The notes: generated by a model from the letters alone, not told the origin. DNA of 64,000 bases from Sellimonas sp963559135 (GCA_963559135.1 CAUWJP010000015.1:1-64000); one strand, 5' to 3'; positions 50,691-60,253 are shown, counted from the first letter of the stretch. Program-made: numbers and translations.

Positions 50691-52691
50691 ATGGGGAAAT
50701 CTCTCTACATAGCAGAGAAGCCGAGTGTGGCGCAGGAGTTTGCCAAAGCGCTGAAACAGAATATGAAGCGTAGGGACGGATGGCTGGAATCAGACGAAAG
50801 CATTGTCACATGGTGTGTAGGACATCTGGTGACAATGAGCTATCCGGAAGCCTATGATTCCAAATATAAAAAATGGAGTCTGAGTACTCTCCCGTTTCTT
50901 CCAAAGGAATTTAAGTATGAGGTTATTCCGAATGTGAAGAAACAGTATGACATTGTAAGCGGACTTCTAAACCGGAAGGATGTGGATACAATCTATGTCT
51001 GTACGGACTCCGGGCGGGAGGGGGAGTATATTTACCGCCTGGTGGAGCAGATGGCAAAGGTAAAAGGGAAAACGAGAAAACGTGTCTGGATTGATTCCCA
51101 GACAGAGGAGGAGATCCTGCGTGGAATCCGGGAGGCAAAAGACCTGTCGGCCTACGATAATCTTTCCGCTTCCGCTTACCTTCGGGCTAAGGAAGACTAT
51201 CTGATGGGAATTAATTTTTCCAGAATTCTGACATTGAAATACGGAAACAGCATTGCCGGATTTTTGCATAAAAATTATGTGGTACTTTCGGCGGGTCGGG
51301 TCATGACCTGTGTGCTTGGAATGGTGGTAAGAAGAGAGCGGGAGATCCGCGATTTCACTAAGACGCCGTTTTACCGTGTGCTTGCGAATATGGACGCAGA
51401 CGGGGCCGCATTTCAGGGAGAATGGAAAGCAGTCAAAGGGTCCCGTTATGAGATGTCTCCGAAGCTATACCGGGAAAATGGGTTCAAAGACCGGGAAACG
51501 GCCCAGGAGCTGATCAATGATCTGATGGATAGCGACCGAATGGGTGTGCTTGTTTCCGTTGAGAAGAAGAAAGAAAAGAAAAATCCGCCATTGTTATTCA
51601 ACCTGGCAGAACTGCAGAATGAATGTTCAAAACGGTTCAAGATCAGTCCGGATGAAACCCTTCGGATTGTACAGGAACTGTATGAGAAGAAGCTGGTCAC
51701 CTATCCGCGTACCGATGCAAGAGTCCTCTCCACAGCGGTGGCGAAGGAGATTCACAAGAATCTAAATGGACTTGCAAAGTACGAACCTACGGCAGATCTG
51801 CTTGGGTTTATCGCAAGAGAACGGTCGCACAAAGGACTGGAAAAGACAAGATATGTAAATGACAGTCAGATCACAGATCATTATGCTATCATTCCGACCG
51901 GACAGGGGCTTTTGGCCTTGAAGTCCGTATCTGCAACCGGGGCGAAGGTATATGATCTGATTGTGAGGCGTTTTCTTTCGATTTTTTATCCGCCTGCAGT
52001 GTATCAGAAACTATCACTGGAAATAGTAATCAAAGAAGAGCATTTCTTCTCCAGCTTTAAGCTTCTGACGGAGGAAGGCTTTTACAAGGTGACCGGAATT
52101 CCAGGGAATAAAAAAGGAAAGGCGGAGGAGGACGAGGAGACGGTTCCGGATGCAGAACTGTTTGCCCGGATTCAGAAGCTGAAAAAAGGAGACCGGATTC
52201 CGGTGAATGGATTTGAAATCCGTGAAGGGGAGACATCACCGCCGAAGCGGTACAATTCTGGTTCTATGATACTTGCCATGGAAAATGCCGGGCAGCTTAT
52301 TGAAGATGAAGAACTCAGAGCCCAGATCAAAGGAAGTGGAATCGGAACGAGTGCGACGCGGGCGGAAATTCTCAAGAAGTTGATTCATATCAAATATCTA
52401 TCTCTTAATAAAAAGACGCAGGTGATCACTCCCACGCTGATGGGAGAGCTGATTTATGATGCAGTGGATCATTCGATCCGCTCCCTTCTAAAGCCGGAGA
52501 TGACGGCAAGCTGGGAAAAAGGACTGACCCTGGTGGCCGAGGGACAGATCACCTCGGAGGAGTATATGCAGAAACTGGAACATTTTATCGCAGTCAGGAC
52601 GAACGGCGTAGTCGGACTGAACAATCAGTACCAGCTGAAGGCTTGCTACGATAAGGTGTCCCCTTATTATAAATCATCAAAAAAGTCATAG
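50691..52691 (+). CDS. topB: DNA topoisomerase III (type IA)
   Basis: The 666-residue enzyme has the Toprim domain (S-L-Y-I-A-E-K-P-S-V-A-Q-E-F, and D-S-G-R-E-G-E-Y-I-Y with metal-binding acidic residues). The active-site Tyr is in L-V-T-Y-P-R-T-D near residue 340, and G-I-G-T-S-A-T-R-A-E is conserved. There are no C-terminal zinc fingers, as is usual for TopB. The family also occurs on mobile elements, but the chromosomal neighbours here point to a resident copy. AAGGAG lies before the ATG. Confidence 0.94.
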   Translation: MGKSLYIAEKPSVAQEFAKALKQNMKRRDGWLESDESIVTWCVGHLVTMSYPEAYDSKYKKWSLSTLPFLPKEFKYEVIPNVKKQYDIVSGLLNRKDVDTIYVCTDSGREGEYIYRLVEQMAKVKGKTRKRVWIDSQTEEEILRGIREAKDLSAYDNLSASAYLRAKEDYLMGINFSRILTLKYGNSIAGFLHKNYVVLSAGRVMTCVLGMVVRREREIRDFTKTPFYRVLANMDADGAAFQGEWKAVKGSRYEMSPKLYRENGFKDRETAQELINDLMDSDRMGVLVSVEKKKEKKNPPLLFNLAELQNECSKRFKISPDETLRIVQELYEKKLVTYPRTDARVLSTAVAKEIHKNLNGLAKYEPTADLLGFIARERSHKGLEKTRYVNDSQITDHYAIIPTGQGLLALKSVSATGAKVYDLIVRRFLSIFYPPAVYQKLSLEIVIKEEHFFSSFKLLTEEGFYKVTGIPGNKKGKAEEDEETVPDAELFARIQKLKKGDRIPVNGFEIREGETSPPKRYNSGSMILAMENAGQLIEDEELRAQIKGSGIGTSATRAEILKKLIHIKYLSLNKKTQVITPTLMGELIYDAVDHSIRSLLKPEMTASWEKGLTLVAEGQITSEEYMQKLEHFIAVRTNGVVGLNNQYQLKACYDKVSPYYKSSKKS

Positions 52692-52704
52692 AAGGAGGAA
52701 CACT

Positions 52705-53370
52705 ATGAAAGAATTAACAGTACAGGAGCTTTATGATCTCAATGAGACGATCGCAGGAGAACTTTTCGAGGGAGTAACCTATCCGTGGGAAGTCCTTCCG
52801 AAAATCGGAGAATTTATTGTAAAACTTGGAAACACACTGCCGGAGGATGAGTATGAAAAGAAAGGCGAGAACATTTGGATTGCAAAGTCTGCAAAGGTGG
52901 CTCCAAGTGCATATATTAATGGACCGGCAATTATCGGCAAAGACGCTGAGATCCGACACTGTGCATTTATCCGTGGAAACGCGTTGGTAGGAGAAGGAGC
53001 AGTAGTTGGGAATTCTACAGAGTTGAAAAATGTCGTGTTGTTTAACAAGGTTCAGGTGCCTCATTACAATTATGTCGGTGACTCTATTCTTGGCTTTAAG
53101 TCCCATATGGGTGCCGGTTCTATCACATCCAATGTGAAATCTGACAAGACACTGGCTACGGTCAGCACACCGGAGGGAAAAATCGAGACCGGGCTGAAGA
53201 AGTTCGGCGCCATGCTTGGAGACAATGTGGAAGTCGGCTGCGGCAGTGTCCTGAATCCGGGTACGGTAGTAGGAAGAAATACGAATATTTATCCGCTTTC
53301 CATGGTGCGCGGATATGTGCCGGCGGGAAGCATTTACAAAAAGCAGGGAGAAGTTGTAGAAAAACAATAG
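52705..53370 (+). CDS. Left-handed beta-helix nucleotidyl/acyltransferase-like protein
   Basis: The 221-residue protein has a short helical N terminus, then hexapeptide repeats ([LIV]-G-x-x-x-x) forming a left-handed parallel beta-helix. These include P-A-I-I-G-K-D-A-E-I, G-N-A-L-V-G-E-G-A-V-V-G-N-S and L-N-P-G-T-V-V-G-R-N. It resembles the C-terminal acetyltransferase half of GlmU but lacks the uridylyltransferase half. The natural substrate is unknown. It lies 13 bp after topB with AGGAGG upstream. Confidence 0.82.
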   Translation: MKELTVQELYDLNETIAGELFEGVTYPWEVLPKIGEFIVKLGNTLPEDEYEKKGENIWIAKSAKVAPSAYINGPAIIGKDAEIRHCAFIRGNALVGEGAVVGNSTELKNVVLFNKVQVPHYNYVGDSILGFKSHMGAGSITSNVKSDKTLATVSTPEGKIETGLKKFGAMLGDNVEVGCGSVLNPGTVVGRNTNIYPLSMVRGYVPAGSIYKKQGEVVEKQ

Positions 53371-53481
53371 TAACCTGTGAAATTTTACTGGGAGATTTCC
53401 GGAGAATATTGTATAATTAAGAGGGAAATTCGTTGACAGGACAAAAGAGGAATGACAGGTCGGGAAAGGAGACGAGATACG

Positions 53482-53958
53482 ATGGAAAGACAGTATGTGG
53501 ATTTTGAAATTGGCAGACAGAAACACATCGCGTTGGTAGCACATGACGGCAAGAAGCAGGAGATGGTGGACTGGTGCGATAAAAATAAGGATATTCTGAA
53601 AAATCATTTTCTGTGCGGCACAGGGACGACAGCCAGGCTGATTGCTGAAAAGACAGGGCTTCCGGTGCGTGCATACAACAGCGGCCCGCTCGGAGGAGAC
53701 CAGCAGATAGGAGCCAAGATCGTAGAAGGAGGCATCGACTTCATGGTCTTTCTGTGGGATCCGTTGGAAGCACAGCCTCACGATCCGGACGTAAAGGCAC
53801 TTCTTAGGATTGCAGTTGTATATGACATTCCGGTGGCAAACAATCTTGCTACAGCAGACTTCATGCTGACGTCCGAGTACATGAACAAGCCGTACTCCAG
53901 AAAGGTTCTGAATTTCTCCGCTACAGTGGAGGAACGGGTCAATCAGATGAAGAAATAG
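53482..53958 (+). CDS. mgsA: Methylglyoxal synthase
   Basis: MgsA turns dihydroxyacetone phosphate into methylglyoxal and phosphate, a bypass of lower glycolysis. The 158-residue protein has I-A-L-V-A-H-D-G-K-K, G-T-G-T-T-A-R-L-I and S-G-P-L-G-G-D-Q-Q-I-G. F-L-W-D-P-L-E-A-Q-P-H-D-P-D-V-K-A-L carries the catalytic Asp and His. ATG 53482 follows AAGGAG by about 10 bases; ATG 53452 upstream lacks a ribosome binding site. Confidence 0.95.
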   Translation: MERQYVDFEIGRQKHIALVAHDGKKQEMVDWCDKNKDILKNHFLCGTGTTARLIAEKTGLPVRAYNSGPLGGDQQIGAKIVEGGIDFMVFLWDPLEAQPHDPDVKALLRIAVVYDIPVANNLATADFMLTSEYMNKPYSRKVLNFSATVEERVNQMKK

Positions 53959-53982
53959 GGACTCATCTTTGCATATCATAGT

Positions 53983-54007
53983 TCTGCCGCAGCCAGGCTG
54001 CGGCAGA
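53983..54007 (+). terminator. Hairpin after mgsA
   Basis: TCTGCCGCAGCC pairs with GGCTGCGGCAGA around a single A, so the effective loop will be wider. The stem is very GC-rich, and no clear T-run follows. Confidence 0.6.
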
Positions 54008-54059
54008 CATTCTGCGTTGTTTTCGATCTGGGCATTTCCGCCAAAATTCAAAAATCATC

Positions 54060-54088
54060 TTGACAACAAAATAAGAATCAGTTACTAT
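54060..54088 (+). promoter_or_regulatory. Promoter of recA
   Basis: A perfect -35 TTGACA and a -10 TACTAT are 17 bp apart. The LexA box begins about 12 bases downstream of the -10. Confidence 0.7.
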
Positions 54089-54100
54089 TAATATCACAAA

Positions 54101-54114
54101 CGAACATTTGTTCG
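54101..54114. promoter_or_regulatory. LexA (SOS) box of recA
   Basis: CGAACATTTGTTCG matches the Gram-positive LexA/DinR operator CGAAC-N4-GTTCG perfectly. Placed just after the promoter and 22 bases before the recA start, it should block transcription until DNA damage. Confidence 0.92.
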
Positions 54115-54135
54115 TGTTCAGAAGGAGATCAGATT

Positions 54136-55197
54136 ATGACAAATAATGAAGATAAAAAGAAAGCATTGGAGGCTGCAATAGCCAAACTGGAAAAGGATTT
54201 TGGGAAAGGAACCGTGATGCGTCTTGGAGATCCGAAGGCGCAGGTAGCAGTTGAGACCGTGCCGACAGGGGCGCTGAGCCTGGATATTGCGCTTGGACTT
54301 GGCGGTGTTCCGAAGGGGCGTATTGTAGAGATTTACGGACCGGAGTCCAGTGGTAAGACGACGGTTGCCCTTCATATGATTGCCGAAGTGCAGAAAAGAG
54401 GCGGGATCGCTGGATTTATCGATGCAGAGCATGCGCTGGATCCGGTTTACGCAGGGAACATCGGTGTAGATATCAATGAGCTTTATATTTCCCAGCCGGA
54501 CAGTGGAGATCAGGCACTTGAGATCACAGAGACGATGGTCAGATCCGGTGCGATGGACATCGTTGTTATTGACTCGGTGGCAGCGCTTGTTCCGAAGCAG
54601 GAGATAGAGGGAGATATGGGAGACAGCCATGTTGGACTTCAGGCAAGACTGATGTCCCAGGCTCTCAGAAAGCTGACTCCGGTTATCAGCAAGTCAAACT
54701 GTGTCGTGATTTTCATCAACCAGCTCCGTGAGAAGGTCGGCGTCATGTTCGGTAATCCGGAGACGACTACAGGAGGACGTGCGCTGAAATTTTACTCTTC
54801 GATCCGTCTCGACATCAGACGGACAGAGACACTAAAACAGGGCGGAGAGATGGTCGGAAACCACGTAAGAGTCAAAGTTGTAAAGAATAAGATCGCACCT
54901 CCATTCAAAGAGGCAGAGTTTGATATCATGTTCGGAAAAGGCATTTCCAGAGAGGGCGATGTGCTGGATCTGGCAGCAGGCCTGGATATTGTCAATAAGA
55001 GCGGAGCATGGTACGCATATGAGGGAAATAAGATCGGACAGGGACGTGAGAATGCAAAGAGCTACTTAAGAGAACATCCGGAAGTAATGGATGAGATTGA
55101 AGCAAAAGTACGTGCACATTACGGTCTGGACGGCGGTGCAGGACAGGAGCAGGAAGCAGCAGAGAGCGGCAGTAAAGAGGCCGAAAGCGAAGAATAA
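54136..55197 (+). CDS. recA: Recombinase RecA
   Basis: The 353-residue protein has Walker A G-P-E-S-S-G-K-T-T, F-I-D-A-E-H-A-L-D, L-Y-I-S-Q-P-D-S-G and Walker B I-V-V-I-D-S-V-A-A-L-V. Loop 2 is G-V-M-F-G-N-P-E-T-T-T-G-G-R-A-L-K-F-Y, and the C-terminal tail is acidic. AAGGAG lies 8 bases before the ATG. A perfect LexA box controls it. recX follows after 3 bp. Confidence 0.98.
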   Translation: MTNNEDKKKALEAAIAKLEKDFGKGTVMRLGDPKAQVAVETVPTGALSLDIALGLGGVPKGRIVEIYGPESSGKTTVALHMIAEVQKRGGIAGFIDAEHALDPVYAGNIGVDINELYISQPDSGDQALEITETMVRSGAMDIVVIDSVAALVPKQEIEGDMGDSHVGLQARLMSQALRKLTPVISKSNCVVIFINQLREKVGVMFGNPETTTGGRALKFYSSIRLDIRRTETLKQGGEMVGNHVRVKVVKNKIAPPFKEAEFDIMFGKGISREGDVLDLAAGLDIVNKSGAWYAYEGNKIGQGRENAKSYLREHPEVMDEIEAKVRAHYGLDGGAGQEQEAAESGSKEAESEE

Positions 55198-55200
55198 GCG

Positions 55201-55818
55201 ATGAAACAGGTTAGAATTGAGCCGGTTACAAAGACAAAATTTCAAATTTATCTGGACGGACAGTTCGCTTTTGTATTATACAAAAGCGAGCTGTCCTCCT
55301 GCCATCTAAAAGACGGGGAGTCTGTGACAGATGAGCAGATTGAAATGATTCTGAAAGAGATTGTGCTGAAAAGGGCAAAGCGCAAGGCAATGTCTCTGCT
55401 TCAGAGCATGGATAGGAGCGAAAGAGAGCTGAGGGATCGTCTTATGCGTCAGGATTTTCCGGAGGAAACAGTGGATCAGGCACTCCGTTATGTGAAGGCG
55501 TTTGGATACGTGGATGACAGAAGATATGTGGAGAGCTTTATCCTGTCCAGAAAGGGACACAAAAGCAAGCGGGAAATCTATGCAGAGCTTTCCAGGAAGA
55601 AAGTAGACGCAGAGATCGTCGATGAAATGATGGAGAGATGTTATGAGGAGGATGATTCTGGCGAGGCGATCCGGCACCTTCTGAGAAAGAAACACTACGA
55701 TCCTGTCCATGCCTCTGCAGAGGAGAAACAGAAGATCTATGCTTATTTTGCAAGAAAAGGATTTTCCTACGGGGAAATAAAAAAGGCTATGGATCTGGAG
55801 TTTCCGGAAGAGTGGTAG
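55201..55818 (+). CDS. recX: RecA regulator RecX
   Basis: RecX binds inside the RecA filament and limits recombination. The 205-residue protein has three tandem three-helix repeats, with R-S-E-R-E-L-R-D-R-L, F-G-Y-V-D-D-R-R-Y and K-S-K-R-E-I-Y-A-E-L-S-R-K. The position 3 bp after recA is decisive. No strong ribosome binding site is visible between the genes, which suggests translational coupling. Confidence 0.92.
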   Translation: MKQVRIEPVTKTKFQIYLDGQFAFVLYKSELSSCHLKDGESVTDEQIEMILKEIVLKRAKRKAMSLLQSMDRSERELRDRLMRQDFPEETVDQALRYVKAFGYVDDRRYVESFILSRKGHKSKREIYAELSRKKVDAEIVDEMMERCYEEDDSGEAIRHLLRKKHYDPVHASAEEKQKIYAYFARKGFSYGEIKKAMDLEFPEEW

Positions 55819-55881
55819 ATCAAAGGGCGGAAATCTTCCGTGCAGTATTTCGCGATTTCCACGAAAGGGAAGAGTCTGTGC

Positions 55882-55910
55882 TTGACATATTTGTTAAAAC
55901 AGTATAAAAT
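55882..55910 (+). promoter_or_regulatory. Promoter of rny
   Basis: A perfect -35 TTGACA and a -10 TAAAAT are 17 bp apart, about 45 bases before the GTG start of the RNase Y gene. Confidence 0.65.
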
Positions 55911-55957
55911 TTAAGTGTTGTAATTGTACAATGAAAATTAAATAAGGAGGTGCTCCT

Positions 55958-57511
55958 GTGCAAATTTTCTATATTATCGTTGCAGTAGTGATTACGCTTG
56001 TCGTAACAGCAGCAGTTACTTATAATGTGACGGTTTCGAACTTGAAAAAAAATGCGGAATCCAAAATTGGAAATGCAGAGAGTAAAGCCAGAGAAATCAT
56101 AGATGATGCACTGAAAAAAGCTGAGACGACGAAAAAGGAAGCCCTTCTGGAAGTGAAAGAGGAATCGATCAAGACCAAAAATGAACTGGAAAAAGAGACA
56201 AAGGAACGCAGGGCAGAGCTTCAGCGTTATGAAAAACGTGTCCTTGCAAAAGAAGAAGCGGTAGATAAGCGTTCTGATGCGGTCGAACATCGGGAAATGA
56301 ATCTTGCAGCGAAGGAAGAGCAGATTAAAGAGCGTGAAGCGAAAGCGGACGAGTTAAACAGACAAAGAGTACAGGAACTGGAAAGAATCTCAGGACTGAC
56401 CTCCGAACAGGCAAAAGAATATCTGTTAAAAACTGTTGAAGACGATGTGAAGCATGATTCAGCCAGAATGATCAAAGAGTTGGAAAATCAGGTGAAGGAA
56501 GAAGCAGGCAAGAAAGCGAAAGAGTACGTAGTCAATGCGATTCAGCGGTGCGCTGCGGATCACGTGGCAGAGACGACGATTTCGGTTGTCCAGCTTCCGA
56601 GCGATGAAATGAAAGGACGTATCATTGGACGAGAGGGAAGGAATATTCGTACGCTTGAGACACTGACAGGTGTTGAGCTGATTATCGATGATACACCGGA
56701 AGCAGTCGTGCTTTCAGGATTCGATCCAATCCGGCGTGAAGTCGCAAGGATCGCACTGGAGAAGCTGATTGTAGATGGACGAATTCATCCAGCCAGAATC
56801 GAAGAGATGGTTGAGAAGGCACAGAAAGAAGTAGAGTCCATGATCCGGGAAGAAGGAGAGGCTGCTGCGCTGGAAGTTGGCGTACACGGCATCCATCCGG
56901 AACTGATCCGTCTGCTTGGACGTATGAAATTCCGTACAAGCTATGGACAGAATGCGCTGAAACATTCTATCGAAGTGGCACAGCTTGCAGGCCTTCTTGC
57001 AGGAGAAATCGGACTGGATGTCCGTGTGGCAAAGAGAGCCGGTCTTCTGCATGACATTGGAAAATCTATTGATCACGATGTGGAAGGTTCCCACATTCAG
57101 ATCGGTGTGGATCTGTGCAGAAAGTACAAAGAATCAGCAGTTGTTATCAATGCGGTAGAGGCACATCACGGAGATGTGGAACCGCAGTCACTGATCGCAT
57201 GTGTTGTACAGGCAGCTGACACGATTTCGGCAGCTCGTCCGGGTGCAAGACGTGAGACATTAGAAACATATACAAACAGATTAAAACAGTTGGAAGATAT
57301 CGCAAACCAGTTTAAAGGGGTCGATAAATCTTTTGCTATTCAGGCGGGAAGAGAGATTCGCGTTATGGTAGTTCCAGAACAAATATCAGACGATGATATG
57401 GTATTGCTGGCAAGAGAAATTTCAAAACAGATTGAATTCGAACTGGAATATCCGGGCCAGATTAAAGTAAATGTAATCCGGGAGTCAAGAGTCACGGATT
57501 ATGCAAAATAG
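55958..57511 (+). CDS. rny: Ribonuclease Y
   Basis: RNase Y begins mRNA decay at the membrane. The 517-residue protein has an N-terminal membrane helix (about 3-23) and a long coiled coil (about 25-190). The KH domain has P-S-D-E-M-K-G-R-I-I-G-R-E-G-R-N. The HD domain has L-L-H-D-I-G-K-S-I-D-H-D and A-H-H-G-D-V. It starts at GTG with GGAGG just upstream. It follows recX, but with its own promoter. Confidence 0.96.
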   Translation: MQIFYIIVAVVITLVVTAAVTYNVTVSNLKKNAESKIGNAESKAREIIDDALKKAETTKKEALLEVKEESIKTKNELEKETKERRAELQRYEKRVLAKEEAVDKRSDAVEHREMNLAAKEEQIKEREAKADELNRQRVQELERISGLTSEQAKEYLLKTVEDDVKHDSARMIKELENQVKEEAGKKAKEYVVNAIQRCAADHVAETTISVVQLPSDEMKGRIIGREGRNIRTLETLTGVELIIDDTPEAVVLSGFDPIRREVARIALEKLIVDGRIHPARIEEMVEKAQKEVESMIREEGEAAALEVGVHGIHPELIRLLGRMKFRTSYGQNALKHSIEVAQLAGLLAGEIGLDVRVAKRAGLLHDIGKSIDHDVEGSHIQIGVDLCRKYKESAVVINAVEAHHGDVEPQSLIACVVQAADTISAARPGARRETLETYTNRLKQLEDIANQFKGVDKSFAIQAGREIRVMVVPEQISDDDMVLLAREISKQIEFELEYPGQIKVNVIRESRVTDYAK

Positions 57512-57536
57512 ATATTAGAGTCGATAAGGTAAACCC

Positions 57537-57578
57537 AAGAATCCCTGATTTACTGAAAAGTAGGTCAGGGATTCTTTT
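57537..57578 (+). terminator. Terminator after rny
   Basis: AAGAATCCCTGA pairs with TCAGGGATTCTT around a loop of 16 nt, followed by Ts. Confidence 0.85.
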
Positions 57579-57598
57579 ATCATGAGGAGGCGGTAACA

Positions 57599-58138
57599 AT
57601 GAGTGAAAATATCAGACGTGTGGGAAGAGAACTGAAATATAAAGGAGCAATTCTGGACGTATATACCGACCATATGGAATTTGCAAACGGAAATACGGCA
57701 GAGTGGGATTTTATCAAGCACAAAGGTGCTGCCGCAGTAGTTCCGGTTACAGAGGACGGAAAGCTGATCATGGTACGTCAGTATCGGAATGCCCTGGACC
57801 GCTATACACTGGAGATCCCGGCAGGAGCGCTGGACTATGCGGAAGAACCGGGCATTGTCTGCGCAGGAAGAGAACTGGAAGAGGAGACCGGATACCGGTG
57901 TGACAGCCTGGAGTGGCTGATTAATATCCGGACAACGGTTGCGTTCTGCAACGAGAAGATTGAAGTTTTTGTTGCCCGGAATCTGATTCCTTCCCATCAG
58001 CATCTTGATGAAGATGAATATATTGAACTGGAAATGCACACAGTGGAAGAATTGAAAGAAAAGATTTTCAACGGTGAGATCGAGGACTCCAAAACGATCG
58101 CATCGATTCTGGCCTACGACGCCAAATATTGCCATTAG
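57599..58138 (+). CDS. NUDIX hydrolase, ADP-ribose pyrophosphatase type
   Basis: The 179-residue protein has the Nudix box G-A-L-D-Y-A-E-E-P-G-I-V-C-A-G-R-E-L-E-E-E-T-G-Y. Upstream, V-R-Q-Y-R-N-A-L and E-I-P-A-G fit the NudF/ADP-ribose pyrophosphatase group. Next to it is a SpoIIM-like gene, as in the B. subtilis nudF-spoIIM region. GAGGAGG lies 7 bases from ATG. Confidence 0.9.
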   Translation: MSENIRRVGRELKYKGAILDVYTDHMEFANGNTAEWDFIKHKGAAAVVPVTEDGKLIMVRQYRNALDRYTLEIPAGALDYAEEPGIVCAGRELEEETGYRCDSLEWLINIRTTVAFCNEKIEVFVARNLIPSHQHLDEDEYIELEMHTVEELKEKIFNGEIEDSKTIASILAYDAKYCH

Positions 58139-58255
58139 GAGCCTTAATACAGGAAACGGCGTTCTGACAGGAAGCTGTATATCGGACAGATTTATGAATA
58201 CAAAAAGGGACAGTTGAATATGTATTAGTATCTGTTTGATGAGGAGGCTTGTCTT

Positions 58256-58795
58256 GTGAGAATAGAAAGAGCAAAGCAGTATTTTGCAGCAGCCTTTATG
58301 GCAGGATTTATCGGAGGGATTTTATTTGCGAATCTGACTGTGAAAGATTACGTGACTACATCCGGAATCTTTAATCCGTATTTTCTGAAACAATATGCAC
58401 AATCGGAAATTGAAGCGGGAGAGTATATCCTGTACTTGTGCGGCATCCGGCTTGCACCGCTTTTTCTGATTGTACTTTTGGGACAGACCAGGGCCAGAAG
58501 GATTGTCACCATAGCGGTATTTGTCTGGGCGGGATTCTCAGCAGGAATGATCGTCTGCGCGGGAATTCTGAATATGGGGATTCAAGGTATCGTGTTCTGG
58601 GTGATTGCGATGGTGCCTCAGTTCCTTTTTTATGCACTGGCATATCTGATCGTTCTGTGGTATTTTTTTATCTTTCCGCAGGCCAGATGGAATATGGGAA
58701 AGACTGCCTCGGTTCTTGTTTTCATGGCAGCCGGGTTGATTACGGAGGCATATGTCAATCCGATTCTGATGCAGATGTTTCTGGACACATTATAA
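58256..58795 (+). CDS. SpoIIM-like membrane protein
   Basis: The 179-residue protein has five membrane helices. It has G-G-I-L-F-A-N near the N terminus, Y-L-C-G-I-R-L-A-P in the middle and a terminal A-G-L-I-T-E-A-Y-V-N-P. This resembles the SpoIIM (PF01944) family needed for engulfment during sporulation. The position after a nudF-like gene supports this. The start is GTG 58256, with GAGGAGG upstream. The assignment is moderate because the sequence is divergent. Confidence 0.6.
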   Translation: MRIERAKQYFAAAFMAGFIGGILFANLTVKDYVTTSGIFNPYFLKQYAQSEIEAGEYILYLCGIRLAPLFLIVLLGQTRARRIVTIAVFVWAGFSAGMIVCAGILNMGIQGIVFWVIAMVPQFLFYALAYLIVLWYFFIFPQARWNMGKTASVLVFMAAGLITEAYVNPILMQMFLDTL

Positions 58796-58845
58796 AGAAG
58801 ACGGCCAAAGTTTCTGGAAAAGAGAAACTTTGGTCGTCTTCTTTT
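58795..58845. terminator. Bidirectional terminator before spoVB
   Basis: A 20-bp stem (AGAAGACGGCCAAAGTTTCT with its near-complement) has a short loop and ends in T-runs on both strands. It separates the convergent SpoIIM-like and spoVB genes. Confidence 0.9.
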
Positions 58846-58871
58846 GTGTGGAAATGATTTATGGATAGGAT

Positions 58872-60206
58872 TTACGTGCACTGTACGGAGCGGGAAAGCA
58901 CCCGGATGGATGCCAGAAATACGAAAATCTGACTTGCCAGAAGTCCGGTCAGGTAGCCGCTGATTCCGGTCTGCGGGATCAGAAAGAAGACGCCTGCAAT
59001 CCGGATACAAAGGCTAGTGAAATTAATGAGGAAAGCCAGGTTCGTATGCCCCAGTCCGTTCAGCATGCTGATGTAGGTTGAATTTGTATAGAGAAACGGG
59101 CAGATAAAAGCCAGAACTCGTATGTAGGAGGCCGCCTCCGGACTTTGAAAAACAAAAGAGCCAAGAAAGTCAGCGGTCAGAAGGAAACCACAGGTACAGA
59201 AAAAGCCAAGCAGAAGGCAGGAGATACTTACTTTCTGGATCAGTTGTCTAAGGGTCTTATTCTGGCTTGCAGCCTGAATCTCAGCCACAGTAGGGATCAT
59301 CATCATGGAGATGGAATTGGTGATGGCAGACGGGAACAAAATACAGGGCATAGCGATCCCGTTTAAGATTCCGTAATGGCTCAGGGCTGCGGAACGAGAG
59401 AAGCCGTATAATATGAGCTTTTTGGGAATGGAAACGACTTCGATGCTTTGCAGGATGTTCAAAGAAATCCGGTTGGCCGTGATAGGTACAGCATGTTTTA
59501 GAATGTCACCAAGACATCCGGCATAGCAGGAAAAGCTGCATTTTTGTGCGGCCTTTTTTGTATAAAGAATCCGCCGGACGGCAAAAATGCTGTAGAAAGC
59601 ACCTGCAATTTCTCCAATGACCAGTCCGCATACTGCAAGGAGGATTCCGGCCTGCCCGGATTCCTGCATGGCGGCGGTATAGAGCAGGTAAACGCCAAGG
59701 ACGCGGGCGAATTGTTCTGCAAGCTGTGAAATACCGGGGATTCGTGTCTGCTTCAGCCCAAGGGAGTATCCGCAGATGCAGGAATGGACGCTGGCAAAAG
59801 GAAGTGCGTAGGACATGACTTTTAAAAGCGGTTCGCAACGTACATCACCAAGAGCAGAAACAGCAATATCATGCGCAAAAATCTGGATGAGCGCAGTACA
59901 GAGCAAAGATAGGATGACGGACAAAAGGAGAGCCATCTGGAACGAAGCTTTTGCAAGCTCCGACCTGCCAAGGGAAGTGTAACGTGCGGTTAGTCGGGAG
60001 AGGGTGGTTTCAATTCCGGCGGCTGACAAAGAGATGCAAAGTGCATATACGGGGAAAATCAGATGATAGATACCAATTCCTTCTGTACCAAACGCGCGGC
60101 TTAAAAAGATGCGGAAGAAAAATCCGATCACACGTGTGACCAGACCGACAAACGTCAGTACAAAGGCTCCTTTTAAAAAGATTTTTTTTCGAGAGGAAAG
60201 ATGCAT
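58872..60206 (-). CDS. SpoVB-like polysaccharide flippase
   Basis: The 444-residue protein of the MATE/MVF lipid-flippase superfamily has about 12-14 membrane helices. It begins K-G-A-F-V-L-T-F-V-G-L-V-T-R-V-I-G-F-F-F-R-I-F-L-S, the usual SpoVB/MurJ-like start. SpoVB moves lipid-linked precursors for spore cortex, but paralogues act in growth, so the sporulation role is inferred. It is divergent from the iscR-like gene, with a 14-bp palindrome between their promoters. Confidence 0.85.
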   Translation of the reverse strand: MHLSSRKKIFLKGAFVLTFVGLVTRVIGFFFRIFLSRAFGTEGIGIYHLIFPVYALCISLSAAGIETTLSRLTARYTSLGRSELAKASFQMALLLSVILSLLCTALIQIFAHDIAVSALGDVRCEPLLKVMSYALPFASVHSCICGYSLGLKQTRIPGISQLAEQFARVLGVYLLYTAAMQESGQAGILLAVCGLVIGEIAGAFYSIFAVRRILYTKKAAQKCSFSCYAGCLGDILKHAVPITANRISLNILQSIEVVSIPKKLILYGFSRSAALSHYGILNGIAMPCILFPSAITNSISMMMIPTVAEIQAASQNKTLRQLIQKVSISCLLLGFFCTCGFLLTADFLGSFVFQSPEAASYIRVLAFICPFLYTNSTYISMLNGLGHTNLAFLINFTSLCIRIAGVFFLIPQTGISGYLTGLLASQIFVFLASIRVLSRSVQCT

Positions 60207-60236
60207 ATGATACCTGACTTCGTTTTTACTAGTATG

Positions 60237-60250
60237 ATATTCCGGAATAT
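60237..60250. promoter_or_regulatory. Palindrome between spoVB and iscR
   Basis: ATATTCCGGAATAT is a perfect 14-bp palindrome in the 123-bp divergent region. It lies directly upstream of the TTGACA of the iscR promoter. It is a candidate operator. Confidence 0.4.
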
Positions 60251-60253
60251 GGG

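Noticed and set aside
50691..52691. topB as a sign of an integrative conjugative element.
   Set aside because: No relaxase, integrase, conjugation or cargo genes surround it, and its neighbours are housekeeping genes.
52714..54051. 445-codon open frame on the minus strand across the beta-helix and mgsA genes.
   Set aside because: It runs opposite to two well-supported genes and their spacer, and its translation matches no recognisable domain.
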